This document shows positions 32,425 to 43,290 of a stretch of 64,000 nt of DNA, in pieces. Position 1 is the stretch's first letter. Each line of letters begins with the position of its first letter. The notes beneath the pieces are model-generated. The model saw only the letters and a program-made list of their open reading frames with translations, was not told where the DNA came from and did not search any database. The DNA is from Aquatica leii. Lineage: Eukaryota > Arthropoda > Insecta > Coleoptera > Lampyridae. Position numbers and translations under genes: made by a program. Where the stretch lies: assembly GCA_035610365.1 (NCBI GenBank), contig CM069432.1, forward strand, positions 221,238,532 to 221,302,531. The letters run 5' to 3'.

Positions 32425-34005
32425 TAATGATGGCCAAACGCTAGACCAAGACATGACCAGATAGATCTTAGTCTTGCATTAGTTGGTCTTGAATATAGAG
32501 TTTTGATCTTGTTCACGGTCTCGAAAAATTAAATTACTTGAATAAAAAATAAAAGATTCTATCTAACCCACATAAATCAAAATAGACACGACATTTTTCG
32601 GCTTTTTTAATACTTAAGACATCTGGAAGTACAACTGCATTTGTAAATGGATTAAGTATTAAAAAAGTGGAAACATGTATTGCTTATAATTTTTATTATT
32701 AAAAATGAATGTGGATTAGACAGAATTTTTTACTTTTAATTAATCTACTAAACCTGCAATAAGAACGATGATACAGAATATTAAGTTACTTTATTTTTAA
32801 TTTAACAAGGTTTAATTCAATTTTATACTCAATAAATCATCAAAATACAAATACATAAATACGTATGCAAATGTTAATTGATTTCAATTCTTAATGTTAA
32901 AGGACCTTAAAATTGTATATACCTATATTATACATTTTTTATTGAATCGCTAAATTTAAATTAAAGACAAGTAAAAATATTTGTGAAGGTACAACCTTGT
33001 TGAAATGTGCTAAAGAATCGACAATGTTTTTCCCACAAATATTAAATAATAAGCACTATTGCATTTGCAATGCGTCCGTTGTATTTTATAATAGATGTAA
33101 TTTTAAGCTTTGAATATTCAGTTGATGTGGAAAAGGAACAACGCCTTGGCATGTTTGAAGGATTTGCATAAGTACTATAGGGACCGTGCCGATTTAAAAT
33201 CCTTTGTAGGTGCTTTTATTGTAAACTAAATAAAACGTGCTTTCTGGTACAAATTTAGAATTAAGAATTTGGGACTTTCCCACAGGTTGTTATTTTACGT
33301 GTTATTTTATTACTTGTATATACTTTTATTAGATTATAGAAATGTGAAAAGTTTATATTCGATGAACTCAAAAATTAATTCAAATAAGCTAATGTTGCTA
33401 AAATTCGTAACACCGTCTTTCAACACTTTAGGAACCGATGAGAATTAATATTTTATTGGTACCTATTTACTTATATGGTTTCTATTCATATGTAACAGAA
33501 AAATATGTTTTATTTAAAACTTAAAATATCGTTTTGTTTAAATACAAATCTACCGTAAACATTCTTTTTCTGGAAAACTAAATTTGTTTTATTGTACACC
33601 CTAATTATAAAATGTTTTCCTGACATAATTTGTTTCAATTAAATTACATTTTAGTTAAATTTCAAACGGTTTTATTGGGTTTAAGTAAATATTTCATTTA
33701 AGATGATTATAGTGGTTACTTATTAGTTATAATTTTATTTTTTAAACAAACATCGTTCGACTAAAGTCGAAACAAAATAATTTTTTTAGGAAAACAAAAA
33801 TTTTTTTTGTATGTGGGATAAATAAAAAAGATAAATAATTGTTTGTAATGCAAAAAAAATTGCAATAGTCTTGCAAGATAATCTTGTTTTTGTCGACATC
33901 CTGCAGAGCTAGTTTTGCATCCAGTCTTGGTCTTGCAACCTTGAGTCTTGGTCTTGCTAATGGCGTTGTTATCTTGAAAGACCAAAACAATTTTGGCCAT
34001 CACTA
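32425..34005. mobile_element. Non-autonomous hAT-like element (about 1.58 kb)
   Basis: Left end TAATGATGGCCAAA and right end (reverse complement) TAGTGATGGCCAAA are inverted. Both ends carry many GTCTTG/CAAGAC words inside them (for example tcttggtcttg near 33930 and 33946, agaccaagac near 32442), as expected of subterminal transposase-binding repeats. The interior is AT-rich without transposase. No matching 8-bp target duplication was found, so the class assignment is an inference from end shape. Confidence 0.55.
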
Positions 34006-35589
34006 CTACCTACAAACAATGTAATAATAATTTATGTAACAAGCGTCGAAACTATGAGACTTTCGATATGTTACATACATTATTTTTTGTTCCGCTTAAT
34101 GTAAAATTTTTGAAAAAACTTATAAGATCACCATATTAAAACATAAATATAATGTTGGTAGTACATTTATAACTAACTGATCTGTCAAGTTCAATGGTCA
34201 AGTTCGGAATTCGAATGACTTACATAATACCAACTCCTACATATATAATACTCTAATATTTGAATTTATGGAATTTTTAAAGCGTTTTTCATCTAATTTT
34301 AACTACATTTCAGAACAAACCAATTTTCTACCAGACACATACTTCTGCTAATGTAATTCAAGCGTCATTATTAGTAAGGTACTTTTTGTTTTAGAAAAAA
34401 TGCATTAAAATCAATGCAAAATCCAAACATGTAGGTAGTGAAATAGTTGTACGTTCTCGCAATATACAGTATATATATATATATATATATGTACAGCCTA
34501 ACCTGTTGCAATGTTGATGTTGCAACACTGTTCGAGTTTTATACAGTTTTATACGCATCGCGATACGTACGGTTTGCAGTTTTCAACTTTTATACGTATA
34601 AAAACATTGTCACAGGTCCTACAAAATGTGTAACTAAGAAAATATTAAACAACAACCTTTAATTGTTCTTAACTACTGCATTTATATGTGTTTAATTAGG
34701 TACAGTAGGAAATAACAACACATGTTATATTGTTATATAGTAAAATGTTTTTTTTAATTAAATATCCAAACTGCTAAAGTAATGTGTAATGTGTTGCCTA
34801 ACGTTCACTTATTTCAAATAATGTTATCAGCTCGTTATAAATGCCTAATAAAGTAATACATATACTTCATATAAATGTTAAATATCTATCAAATGATAAA
34901 TGTAAGCATATACTAATTTCATTTAATAAAATTTATCTTATTACCGACGCCTAGCTCACTCACTCAAATTCATAGAACGTTAATTGTTATTAGTGTTAGG
35001 TTCGGCGTAGAGTAAAAACATGTAAACAAGAAAATATTTTATCCAAGTTCAAAATAGAAAATTCTTATTGTTAATTTCCATTTATAAAATGTACAAATAT
35101 AAACAAAATCAACATAATTCTGCAAGACAGTCGACCATTATAAATGCTGTACCATTAGAATCGAGATAATGTGACAATAATTGTTTGAACGGCTATCTAA
35201 CCATGGGGCAAAAAAATGATAACAACTAAAAATAAAATGTTTATTTCGCTACTAAAGACATAAGTAAATCTTGACTGTTATTTAGCGGGAAGTCAATTGC
35301 AAATTATATCATACTGCAATATAAACAGTCTTACACTATGATAAGAAAGTGACGACATATTTATGTAAACGAATGTTGGCACAGGTTTATGCTGACTTGC
35401 ACTACAGCCGGCTTATGAACGATAATAATTATCTTCTCGTTTTTACTGATTGTAAATTTTTAATCTGTAATGAACATATGTTTAAATAACTCAAGTCTTA
35501 ACTTTAATTGCATGGATCCATAGATTTCGATTAATTTTTTTCCACATTTTCAAATTCATAAAAGAATGTACAATTAAAAGTGTTAAACA
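34006..35589. other. Non-coding stretch with (AT)n at 34470-34490
   Basis: A short (AT)n microsatellite is followed at about 34504-34527 by an 8-bp hairpin (TGTTGCAA/TTGCAACA). No coding similarity. Confidence 0.5.
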
Positions 35590-36597
35590 ATATTTTGGTC
35601 GATGAGCTGTTTTAGAGCAATTTGATCGAGATAGCAAAACGTCACTGATGCTAATGAATTTATAACGTATCGGGAAACATATTCTCCAAATTTGGTAAAG
35701 TTTTATTAGCTAAGATTGAAAATGATCCTTATTATCAGAAACGATAGACGACAAAACAAGGTGTCTAATGATGTGTGAAATTACAATTTTGGATAGACGG
35801 TTACCAAAACACACAACGACAAAGTCAAAGATTCGTTTTTCGCGTGTTCTGATAACAACGTACTCGAGTTCGTCAACTAATCACAATTATATAAGGACAT
35901 CAATCAATTTTTTTTAAACTGTAACTAAAATAGGGTACAATTAGGTGTAAATAAAATTTTATGAGAAGAACTACAATAGACAAAGCTAAATAAACTTATT
36001 ATCAAAGTTTGAAAATAATCGATATTATAAGGAACGATAAGGGACAAAACAAGATATCTAATGATGTGTCAAATTACAATTTTGGATGAAAGGTTACCAA
36101 AATACGGAATGACAAAGTCAAAAATTCTATTTTTCTCGGGTTATGATAAGAACGTACTGCGGTTAAAACGTCAACGTAATCACAATTATATACGGATTTC
36201 TTTCAAATTTTTCATATATGTAACTAAAAGTGCGTCTAATTAGATCGCGCAAACAAAATTTTGATCTGACAAGCCGTTTTAGGGTTATCGAACTTGAAAC
36301 AACAACATCGTGAGATGTCGAAAGTGAGAAGAGAGTGAAAAAGGCAGTTTGGTCGAGATAGCAAAACTTCGTTGGTGGTAATGAGTTTATAGCCTATCGG
36401 GAACCATCCTATCCAGATTTGGTAACGATTTGTCAAAAATTGTGGATTTTAGTCATGTTTCGTAATAAAAACTGAAAATTATAATGCAGTATGTGTAGCA
36501 CTTGACACAAAGCTAAATAAACTTATTATCAAAGTTTGAAAATCATCGATTTTATAAGGAACCATAGGGGACAAAACAAGGTATCTAATGATGTGTC
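35590..36597. repeat. ~526-bp satellite array, left part
   Basis: Tandem units are anchored by aaattacaattttgga: near 35788, 36070 and at the Copia insertion point. Unit words such as atcgagatagcaaaacg and ttggtaacgatttgtcaaaa recur. The first interval is shortened (~282 bp) and the next is ~527 bp. The array is interrupted at 36597 by the Copia element and resumes at 41207. Confidence 0.8.
36593..36597. repeat. Left target-site duplication of Copia element (GTGTC)
   Basis: Matched by GTGTC at 41207-41211; both lie inside the satellite word gatgtgtcaaatta. Confidence 0.9.
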
Positions 36598-36837
36598 TGT
36601 TAGATTTTACTTTATAACTTTAAGATGTCCGCGGGTTAAAAACACATTTTACATTTTAGGAAAAACACTTTTATTGAAAACATAAAAACGAACTTAAAAA
36701 CAAAAACTGTCATCAACACAATCAAAACCACTATGACGTTAGCAACTACCTTAGAACAAGAACGAACTTTTTAAATGCAGTGTTGCCAACGTAACAATAA
36801 TACATGTTTAGTTTACATTTCGAGCCAAGTTTCAACA
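36598..36837 (-). repeat. 3' LTR of the Copia element (240 bp)
   Basis: TGTTG...CTAACA ends on the minus strand. It contains an AATAAA signal (minus strand) inside a 26-bp segment that is missing from the 5' LTR. Confidence 0.9.
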
Positions 36838-36850
36838 CCCTCCCTTAAAC
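36838..36850 (-). promoter_or_regulatory. Polypurine tract of the Copia element
   Basis: The minus strand reads tttaagggaggg directly before the LTR start TGTTGAAAC. Confidence 0.75.
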
Positions 36851-37008
36851 TAAACTTATTCATATTACAAATTCAACAAATAGATTTCAAAGTTACAAAG
36901 CAACAAACAGATTTTAGAATTACAACTTCAAGTATAGTATATTATTTTTAGTTTTACGTTTCAGACATGTAACATCTTAAGCATGCAACAAAGTATGTAT
37001 AATTAACA

Positions 37009-37515
37009 TTAAAAAATATCAGTGTATAAAATTATTTCTACCATTTCCTGAAAATGGTTTGGTTTGGCCTTAGTGAAAATATCGGCCAGTTGGTACTCTG
37101 AAGGACAATATTTCAACTCAATGTTATTCTCATTGACCTTTTCTACAATAAATTTGAAACGAGTGTCTATATGTTTAGATCTCTTAAAAGATCCGTTATT
37201 TTTAATCATATAAATTGTACTTTGATTATCTATGTTCAGATCTACCCCTATATCCTCATTCGTTATTTCTTTAAACAAAGATTTAACAAAAAGAATTTCT
37301 TTTACGCAATCGCTAGCGGAAATAAATTCGCTTTCAGCTGAACTAGTCGAAACAACTGGTTGTTTTTAGTGCCCACACTATGGGTCCACCACCGTACATT
37401 ATTAAAAAACCTGAGGTACTTTTCCTCGTATTTGGGTCACTTGCAAAATCGGCATCACTATATGCCTCCATAGTATTTTCCCCTTTTTTATACATAATAC
37501 CATAACTAGATGTTC
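37009..37515 (-). pseudogene. Copia RNase H (one frame shift)
   Basis: Reads TMEAYSDADFASDPNTRKST SGF at the start, with the SDADFA and TRKSTSG motifs; after a frame shift near 37365 it continues SSAESEF, the active-site region, and VKEILFVKSLFKEITNEDIG up to CPSEYQLADIFTKAKPNHF, then a stop. It is complete in motifs. It removes the RNA strand during reverse transcription inside the virus-like particle. Confidence 0.85.
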
Positions 37516-37995
37516 CCTGTTAGTATCTAAATATTCGTTTTATCTTTTGTACATCTTCTACACTCGGATTTTCCATGTTTCTAGAAACAATATTTACCGC
37601 GAAATTAATATCTGGACGGGTCCTATTGGCTAAATATAACAAGCTACCTACGGCCTCTCTAAATGGAAAATTCGTTTTGCCCTTTTCAATATTTTCATTT
37701 ACCTGTTCAAACACTGAGGGTGTCTTTACAGGTTTACAATCACTCATACCATATTGACTCAACAAACGTTTCACATAGAACTGTTGATGTAACACCACCG
37801 TGTTATCATCACCAATAACAAGCTCAATTCCGACAAATGACTTTGGATTTTCTATTATTTTAATTTCAAATTCACAACTTAATTTGTGTAACAAATCATT
37901 AGCTTTATCAATATTATTAGAGAAAACCAATCCATCATCTACCCATACGGCTAGAATTAAATCTCCTTCTTTGTTTTAAAAAACTGCTTTATCAG
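37516..37995 (-). pseudogene. Copia reverse transcriptase, C-terminal half
   Basis: An open frame with the catalytic box AVWVDDGLVFS (family form YVDD), then SFVGIELVIGDDNT, DCKPVKTP and EAVGSLLYLANRTRPDINFAVN. It ends with a stop at 37520 inside the conserved RYLQGT word, reading RY-stop-QGT. A frame shift near 37995 separates it from the N-terminal half. Confidence 0.88.
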
Positions 37996-39312
37996 TTATA
38001 GTTTGCTTTTGTTCCATTGGTATGGACTCTGTTTTAGACCATACAATGATCTTTTAAGTTTACAAACATGACCTTTCATTTTTTCATAGCCCTCTGGTAA
38101 AGCCATGTACACATCTTCATTTAAATAACCAGACAGAAAGGCTGATTTTACATCAAATTGCTTAATACACATATTATTAAGTTGACTATAAGCTAACAAC
38201 ATTCTTAAAGTATTCACTGAAACCACTGGACTAAACGTTTCTGAATATTCACTTTCACTTTGCTCACAACCCCTAATCACCAGACGTACTTTATACGTAT
38301 TATCTTCCTTGATTTTAAAAACCCATCTACATGACAAAATTTTCTGATCACTCACATCCTCTTCTTTCACAAAATCAAACACATCATTTTTACTAAGTGC
38401 TTGCTTTTCTTCATCTATAGCTTTCTTCCACAAGTGTTTATCTTCACTACTAATTGCTTCTTTATATGTAAGTAAAACATAATCGTTTAATTTTGCAGGT
38501 ATTTTCTTTTGACGAACTGGTCTAATTTTGTTTTGTATAATATTTTGTTCAGAAACTTCTTCTTCTTCTTCTTCATTTTGTCCCACTACTTCTTCTTGTT
38601 CTTCACTCTTTTCATTTTCTTCTTCATCTTCTTCAAAAATAGCTGTCAAGAATTCACAGCTGTTTTTATCCAAATCATCACTGATTTTATTTTTACTTTC
38701 TCTTTCTTCAAAAATAACATCCCTTGCTAAAATCACTTTTCTTTGTACTGGGTCCCAAACTCTATAACCATTTCCTAAAAATCCAATCAATTTTGTTTTA
38801 ATGCTTCTACTTTCTAACTTTTTTAAATAGCCAAGTTTTTTAATATATGCAGTACTTCCAAAAATTTGTATGTTTGAAATATTTGGTCTCTTCCCGTACC
38901 ACATTTCTGCTGGAGTTACTTTCACTGTTTCAGAAAAGCTGCGATTCAATATATAAGTTGCAAAGAATGCACTTTCGCCCCACATATTATCATTCATTTT
39001 TGATTCCAATAATAAAGCTCTCATTTTATTCACCAATGTTCTCCCGTATCTTTCACTTTTACCATTAAGTTGAGGAGTATGGGGAATCGTGTAATCAAAT
39101 TTTATTCCCTTTTCTTTAAACCAGTTTTTCATTTCAGTGCTGGTATACTCGCCACCTCCATCACATCTGAGCATTGCTACTTTAAGTGACTTTTCATTTT
39201 CTATTTGTGTTATGTAATCTTTTATATAACCGAACGTTTCACTTTTATTTTTTAATGTAAACACGGAAACGAAATGCGAATAATCATCCATTATTGTTAG
39301 TAGGTATCTTTT
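37996..39312 (-). pseudogene. Copia integrase core and reverse transcriptase N-terminal half
   Basis: Starts with KRYLLTIMDDYSHFVSVF, the first Asp of the DDE integrase core, then LRCDGGGEYTSTEMKNWF and LNGKSERYGRTLVNKMRALL (second Asp, Glu). An acidic spacer (a run of Glu in about 38520-38640) follows, then RT blocks KKAIDEEKQALSKNDVFDFV, RWVFKIKEDNTYKVRLVIRG, TFSPVVSVNTLRMLL, QFDVKSAFLSGYLNEDVY and KLKRSLYGLKQSPYQW. It ends early by a frame shift. Same frame as the gag part except for one stop at 39313-39315. Confidence 0.92.
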
Positions 39313-40863
39313 TTAGTCCCATGTTTCTACTTCAAAAGGACCTATTACGTCAGAATGCAGTATACCTAGAAGTCTATCAGCTCTCTCTCGTACTGTACTG
39401 AAAGGGAGCCTTGTTTGTTTGGCCTTCACACAAATTTCACACACATCTGGAAGTTTGTCAAAATCTTTTTCATTAGCTAACATTCCGTCCACTAGTTTTA
39501 CTAAGTTTTTTAATGAGGTTTTACCAGAATGGCCCATACGCCTGTGCCATTCCATTGGACTTGCATTCGTTTGACTTAAAAGAGCAACTTGTTTCTCACC
39601 AGTTTTAATAGTATACAACCCATTTGACTGTTTTTTACCTTGTATTATGTTTTGACCATCTTTACTAATTTTTACATCTGTCTTTGTAAACAAAACTTCC
39701 ATGTCTTTCTCAGTTATTTCGCTCACAGAAAGCAAATTCTTTGTTAAATCAGGGACATAAAGAGCTTGATTCAATTTAAAATCGTCTGTATTGACCTCTC
39801 CTTTCCCATAAGCTTTCATACTTTCATCCTTTTTTGCTGTATTTATTCCAGACATTTCTTTTTCAAAGTTATTAAACAATTCAATATTATTAACTAGGTG
39901 TTCATTACACCCCGAGTCGACCACGAACTGAAAATGTTTATTTTCAACAGTTTCAATTTTATGAGTAGCCATAAATGACACTTTTTCATTTTTATTGTTT
40001 GTATTATTTTTATTTTTATCTCTAAAAAAACAAGATGATTCTGTATGATTTTTCTTTTTACAAATACCACAGTACATACCTTCATTTTGTTTTTGTCTAT
40101 TATAATTATTATTATTTTGTCTGTTTTTATTATTATCTTTATTTTTATTTGGACAAAATCTTGCCATATGTGAACTTTCATTGCAAATAAAGCAGCTTCT
40201 ATTAAATGAATCTTTTCTTATTTGTTCGGTTGTTTTAAAAGCTACAGCAGCATCTGACATTTTATTTACTTCTTTGTACCTCGCCTCCTCTTTTACTAAC
40301 CTGTTTGTTAAATTAGTTAGTGTTTTCTCAGCTTTTGTTGTGGAGTCCCAAGCAGAAGGGAAACCTTGCTTTTTGAGGTACTCAGGAATTGCTACTAAAA
40401 TTCTAGATATTATCATTTCATCACTTATAGTTTGTTTCAAAGTTTTTAATTTATAAACAATGTTTTCAAGGTCACCAACAAATGTTGTCATATCTTGACC
40501 TGTTTTATATTCATACGAAAAAAACTCGTTAAATAAATCTTCCAATTTTTGTTCTTTTTCACCTTCAAATACAGAGCAAATTTTTTTATACATTTCATGA
40601 GAGGAGTCACAATTTAAAATAAGATTTAAATATTTTTTATGTATTGTTGTCACAATGACCTTCATAGCTTTACCATCTTTTTTAGTCCAATCTTCTAACT
40701 TTGCAACATCTACGCTAGCGATTGGCTTTAATACATTTCCATCAACTATATCAATCGACCCATTTGATTTAAATAAAACTCGTACCTGTAATTTCCAAAT
40801 TGGAAAACTTGAGCCGTCAACTAACTTTTCAATTCCAATGTTGTAACTTGAATCACTTGCCAT
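39313..40863 (-). CDS. Copia gag, protease and start of integrase (516 codons, ends at in-frame stop)
   Basis: ATG at 40863 opens a Copia gag: FPIWKLQVRVLFKSNGS, then FEGEKEQKLEDLFNEFFSYE, the zinc knuckle CFICNESSHMARFC followed by a second C/H cluster CGICKKKNHTESSC. Protease has FVVDSGCNEHLVNN (DSG active site). Integrase zinc site: EWHRRMGHSGKTSLKNL and DVCEICVKAKQTRLPF. The frame is intact until TAA at 39313-39315, where the next frame (39312 onward) continues in phase. A single stop thus separates it from pol; readthrough is not known in Copia elements, so I read it as a lesion. Confidence 0.9.
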   Translation of the reverse strand: MASDSSYNIGIEKLVDGSSFPIWKLQVRVLFKSNGSIDIVDGNVLKPIASVDVAKLEDWTKKDGKAMKVIVTTIHKKYLNLILNCDSSHEMYKKICSVFEGEKEQKLEDLFNEFFSYEYKTGQDMTTFVGDLENIVYKLKTLKQTISDEMIISRILVAIPEYLKKQGFPSAWDSTTKAEKTLTNLTNRLVKEEARYKEVNKMSDAAVAFKTTEQIRKDSFNRSCFICNESSHMARFCPNKNKDNNKNRQNNNNYNRQKQNEGMYCGICKKKNHTESSCFFRDKNKNNTNNKNEKVSFMATHKIETVENKHFQFVVDSGCNEHLVNNIELFNNFEKEMSGINTAKKDESMKAYGKGEVNTDDFKLNQALYVPDLTKNLLSVSEITEKDMEVLFTKTDVKISKDGQNIIQGKKQSNGLYTIKTGEKQVALLSQTNASPMEWHRRMGHSGKTSLKNLVKLVDGMLANEKDFDKLPDVCEICVKAKQTRLPFSTVRERADRLLGILHSDVIGPFEVETWD

Positions 40864-40977
40864 TTTGATTTCACTACACAGGGATCTTGCACGCCGTTTT
40901 TATTTGATTTTATTTTTATTGTAGAATTACTACGGTTTTTATTTTTATTTTATTTTAAACACCATTTGAATTTTAAC

Positions 40978-40992
40978 CGCGTTTTGCTACCA
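40978..40992 (-). promoter_or_regulatory. Primer-binding site of the Copia element (tRNA-iMet-like)
   Basis: The minus strand reads TGGTAGCAAAACGC directly after the LTR end CTAACA. TGGTAGCA equals the complement of the initiator tRNA-Met 3' end; the rest deviates. Confidence 0.6.
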
Positions 40993-41206
40993 TGTTAGAT
41001 TTTACTTTATAACTTTAAGATGTCCGCGGGTTAAAAACACATTTGAAAACATAAAAACGAACTTAAAAACAAAAACTGTCATCAACACAATCAAAACCAC
41101 TATGACGTTAGCAACTACCTTAGAACAAGAACGAACTTTTTAAATGCAGTGTTGCCAACGTAACAATAATACATGTTTAGTTTACATTTCGAGCCAAGTT
41201 TCAACA
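40993..41206 (-). repeat. 5' LTR of the Copia element (214 bp, 26-bp gap)
   Basis: I found no difference from the 3' LTR except a 26-bp deletion that removes the AATAAA signal. Ends TGTTG...CTAACA on the minus strand. Confidence 0.9.
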
Positions 41207-43290
41207 GTGTCAAATTACAATTTTGGATGAAGGGTTACCAAAATACGGAATGAGAAAAATCAAAAATTCGTTTTTCTCGTGTTATGATAAGAACGTACTG
41301 CGGTTAAAGCGTCAAAGTAACCACAATTATATACGAATTACTTTCAAATTTATGAAATTTGTAACTAAAAATACGTGCAATTAGATTGCTCAAACAAAAT
41401 TTTGATGTGATAAGGCGTTTTAGAGTTATCGAACTCGAACCAACAACATCGTGAAATGTCGAAAGTAAGAAGACAGTGAAAAAGGCAGTTTGATCGAGAT
41501 AGCAAAACGTCGTTGGTGGTAATGAGTTTATAGCCTATCGGGAACCATCCTATCCAGATTTGGTAACGATTTGTCAAAAATTGTGGATTTTAGTCATGTT
41601 TCGTAATACAAACTGAAAATTATAATGCAGTATGTGTAGCACTTGACACAAAGCTAAATAAACTTATTATCAAAGTTTGAAAACAATCGATATTATAAGA
41701 AACGATAGGGGACAAAACTGGGTATCTAATTATGTGTCAAATTACAATTTTGTATGAAGGGTTACCAAAATACAGAATGAGATAGTCAAAACTTCGTTTT
41801 TCTCGTGTTATGATAAGAACGTACTGCGGTTAAAACGTCAACGTAGTCACAATTATATACGGATTTCTTTCAAATTTCTCATATATGTAACTAAAAGTGC
41901 GTATTATTAGATCGCGCAAACAAAATTTTGATCTGACTAGCCGTTTTAGGGTTATCGAACTTGAACCAACATCATCGTGAGATGTCGAAAACAACAAGAG
42001 GGTGAAAAAAGCAGTTTCATCGAGATAGCAAAATGTCGTTGATGTTAATGATTTTGTAATCTACCGGGAATCATCCCCTACAGATTTGGTAACGATTTGT
42101 CAAAAATTGTGGATTTTAGTCATCTTTCGTAATAAAAATGAAAATTATAATGCACTATGTGTAGCACTTTACATAAAGCTAAATAAACTTATTATCGAAA
42201 TATGAAAATAGTCGATATTATAAGAAACGATAGATGACACAACGGGGTATCTAATGATGTGTCAAATTACAATTTTGAATGAAGGGTTACCAAAATACGG
42301 ACCGACAAAGTCAAAAATTCGTTTTTCGCGTGTTATGATAAGAACGTACTGCGGTTAAAATGTCAACGTAACCACAATTATATTCGAATTTTTTCCAAAT
42401 TTCTTAAATATGTAAATAAAAGTGCGTACAATTAGATCGCGCAAACAAAATTTTGATCTGATAAGGAGTTTTATGGTTATCGAACTTGAAACAACAACAT
42501 CGTGAGATGTTGAAAACGTGATCAGGGTGAAAAAGGCAGTTTCATCGAGATAGCAAAATGTCGTTGATGTTAATGATTTTGTAATCTACCGGGAATCATC
42601 CCCTACAGATTTGGTAACGATTTGTCAAAAATTGTGGATTTTAGTCATCTTTCGTAATAAAAATGAAAATTATAATGCACTATATGTAGCACTTTACATA
42701 AAGCTAAATAAACTTATTATCGAAATTTGAAAATAGTCGATATTATAAGAAACGATAGATGACACAACGGGGTACCTAATGATGTGTCAAATTACAATTT
42801 TGAATGAAGGGTTACCAAAATACGGACCGACAAAGTCAAAAATTCGTTTTTCGCGTGTTATGATAAGAACGTGAGATGTTGAAAACGTGATCAGGGTGAA
42901 AAAGGCAGTTTCATCTAGATAGCAAAACGTCGTTGATGATAATGAATTTATAATCTATCGGGAACCATCGTCTCCAGATTTGGTAACGATTTGTCAAAAA
43001 TTGTGGATTGGAACGTACTGCAGTTAAAACGTCAACGTAATCACAATTATATACGGATTTCTTTCAAATTTCTCAAATTTGTAACTAAAGATGGGTACAA
43101 TTAGATCGCGCAAACAATGATAGGGAGGTTTAGAGTTATCGAACTCAAACTAACAACATCGCGCGATGTCTAAAAAGAGAAAAGGTTGAAATAGACAGTT
43201 TGATCGAGATAGCAAAACGTCGTTTATAACCTATCGGAAACCATTCTCTCCAAATGTGGCAAAGATTTGTCAAAAATTGTGATAACTCCT
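41207..43290. repeat. ~526-bp satellite array, right part
   Basis: Units are anchored by aaattacaattttg at about 41212, 41738, 42263 and 42788 (spacing 525-526 bp). The last unit is rearranged: a block from gtgagatgttgaaaacgtgatc (42505) reappears at 42871 after a deletion. Ends near 43290. No coding frame. Confidence 0.85.

Larger units (their letters stand above)
36598..41206 (-). mobile_element. Ty1/Copia LTR retrotransposon inserted in satellite
   Basis: LTRs at 36598-36837 and 40993-41206 flank a Copia gag-pol on the minus strand, with a primer site and polypurine tract in place. GTGTC at 36593-36597 and 41207-41211 is the 5-bp target duplication. Apart from a 26-bp gap in the 5' LTR, the two LTRs look identical, so the insertion is recent. 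Gag-pol carries two in-frame stops and two frame shifts. Confidence 0.93.

Noticed and set aside
33742-34003. Two overlapping minus-strand frames of about 80 codons
   Set aside because: They run over the right end and GTCTTG repeats of the hAT-like element and have no conserved features.
36061-36243. Short frames inside satellite units
   Set aside because: The same frames are not kept open in the other units.
38509-38767. Plus-strand frames rich in Phe or Ser
   Set aside because: They are complements of the Glu-rich spacer of the Copia pol gene.
35590-43290. CRISPR-like or coding tandem array
   Set aside because: Units are ~526 bp with no short repeat/spacer pattern and no open frame.
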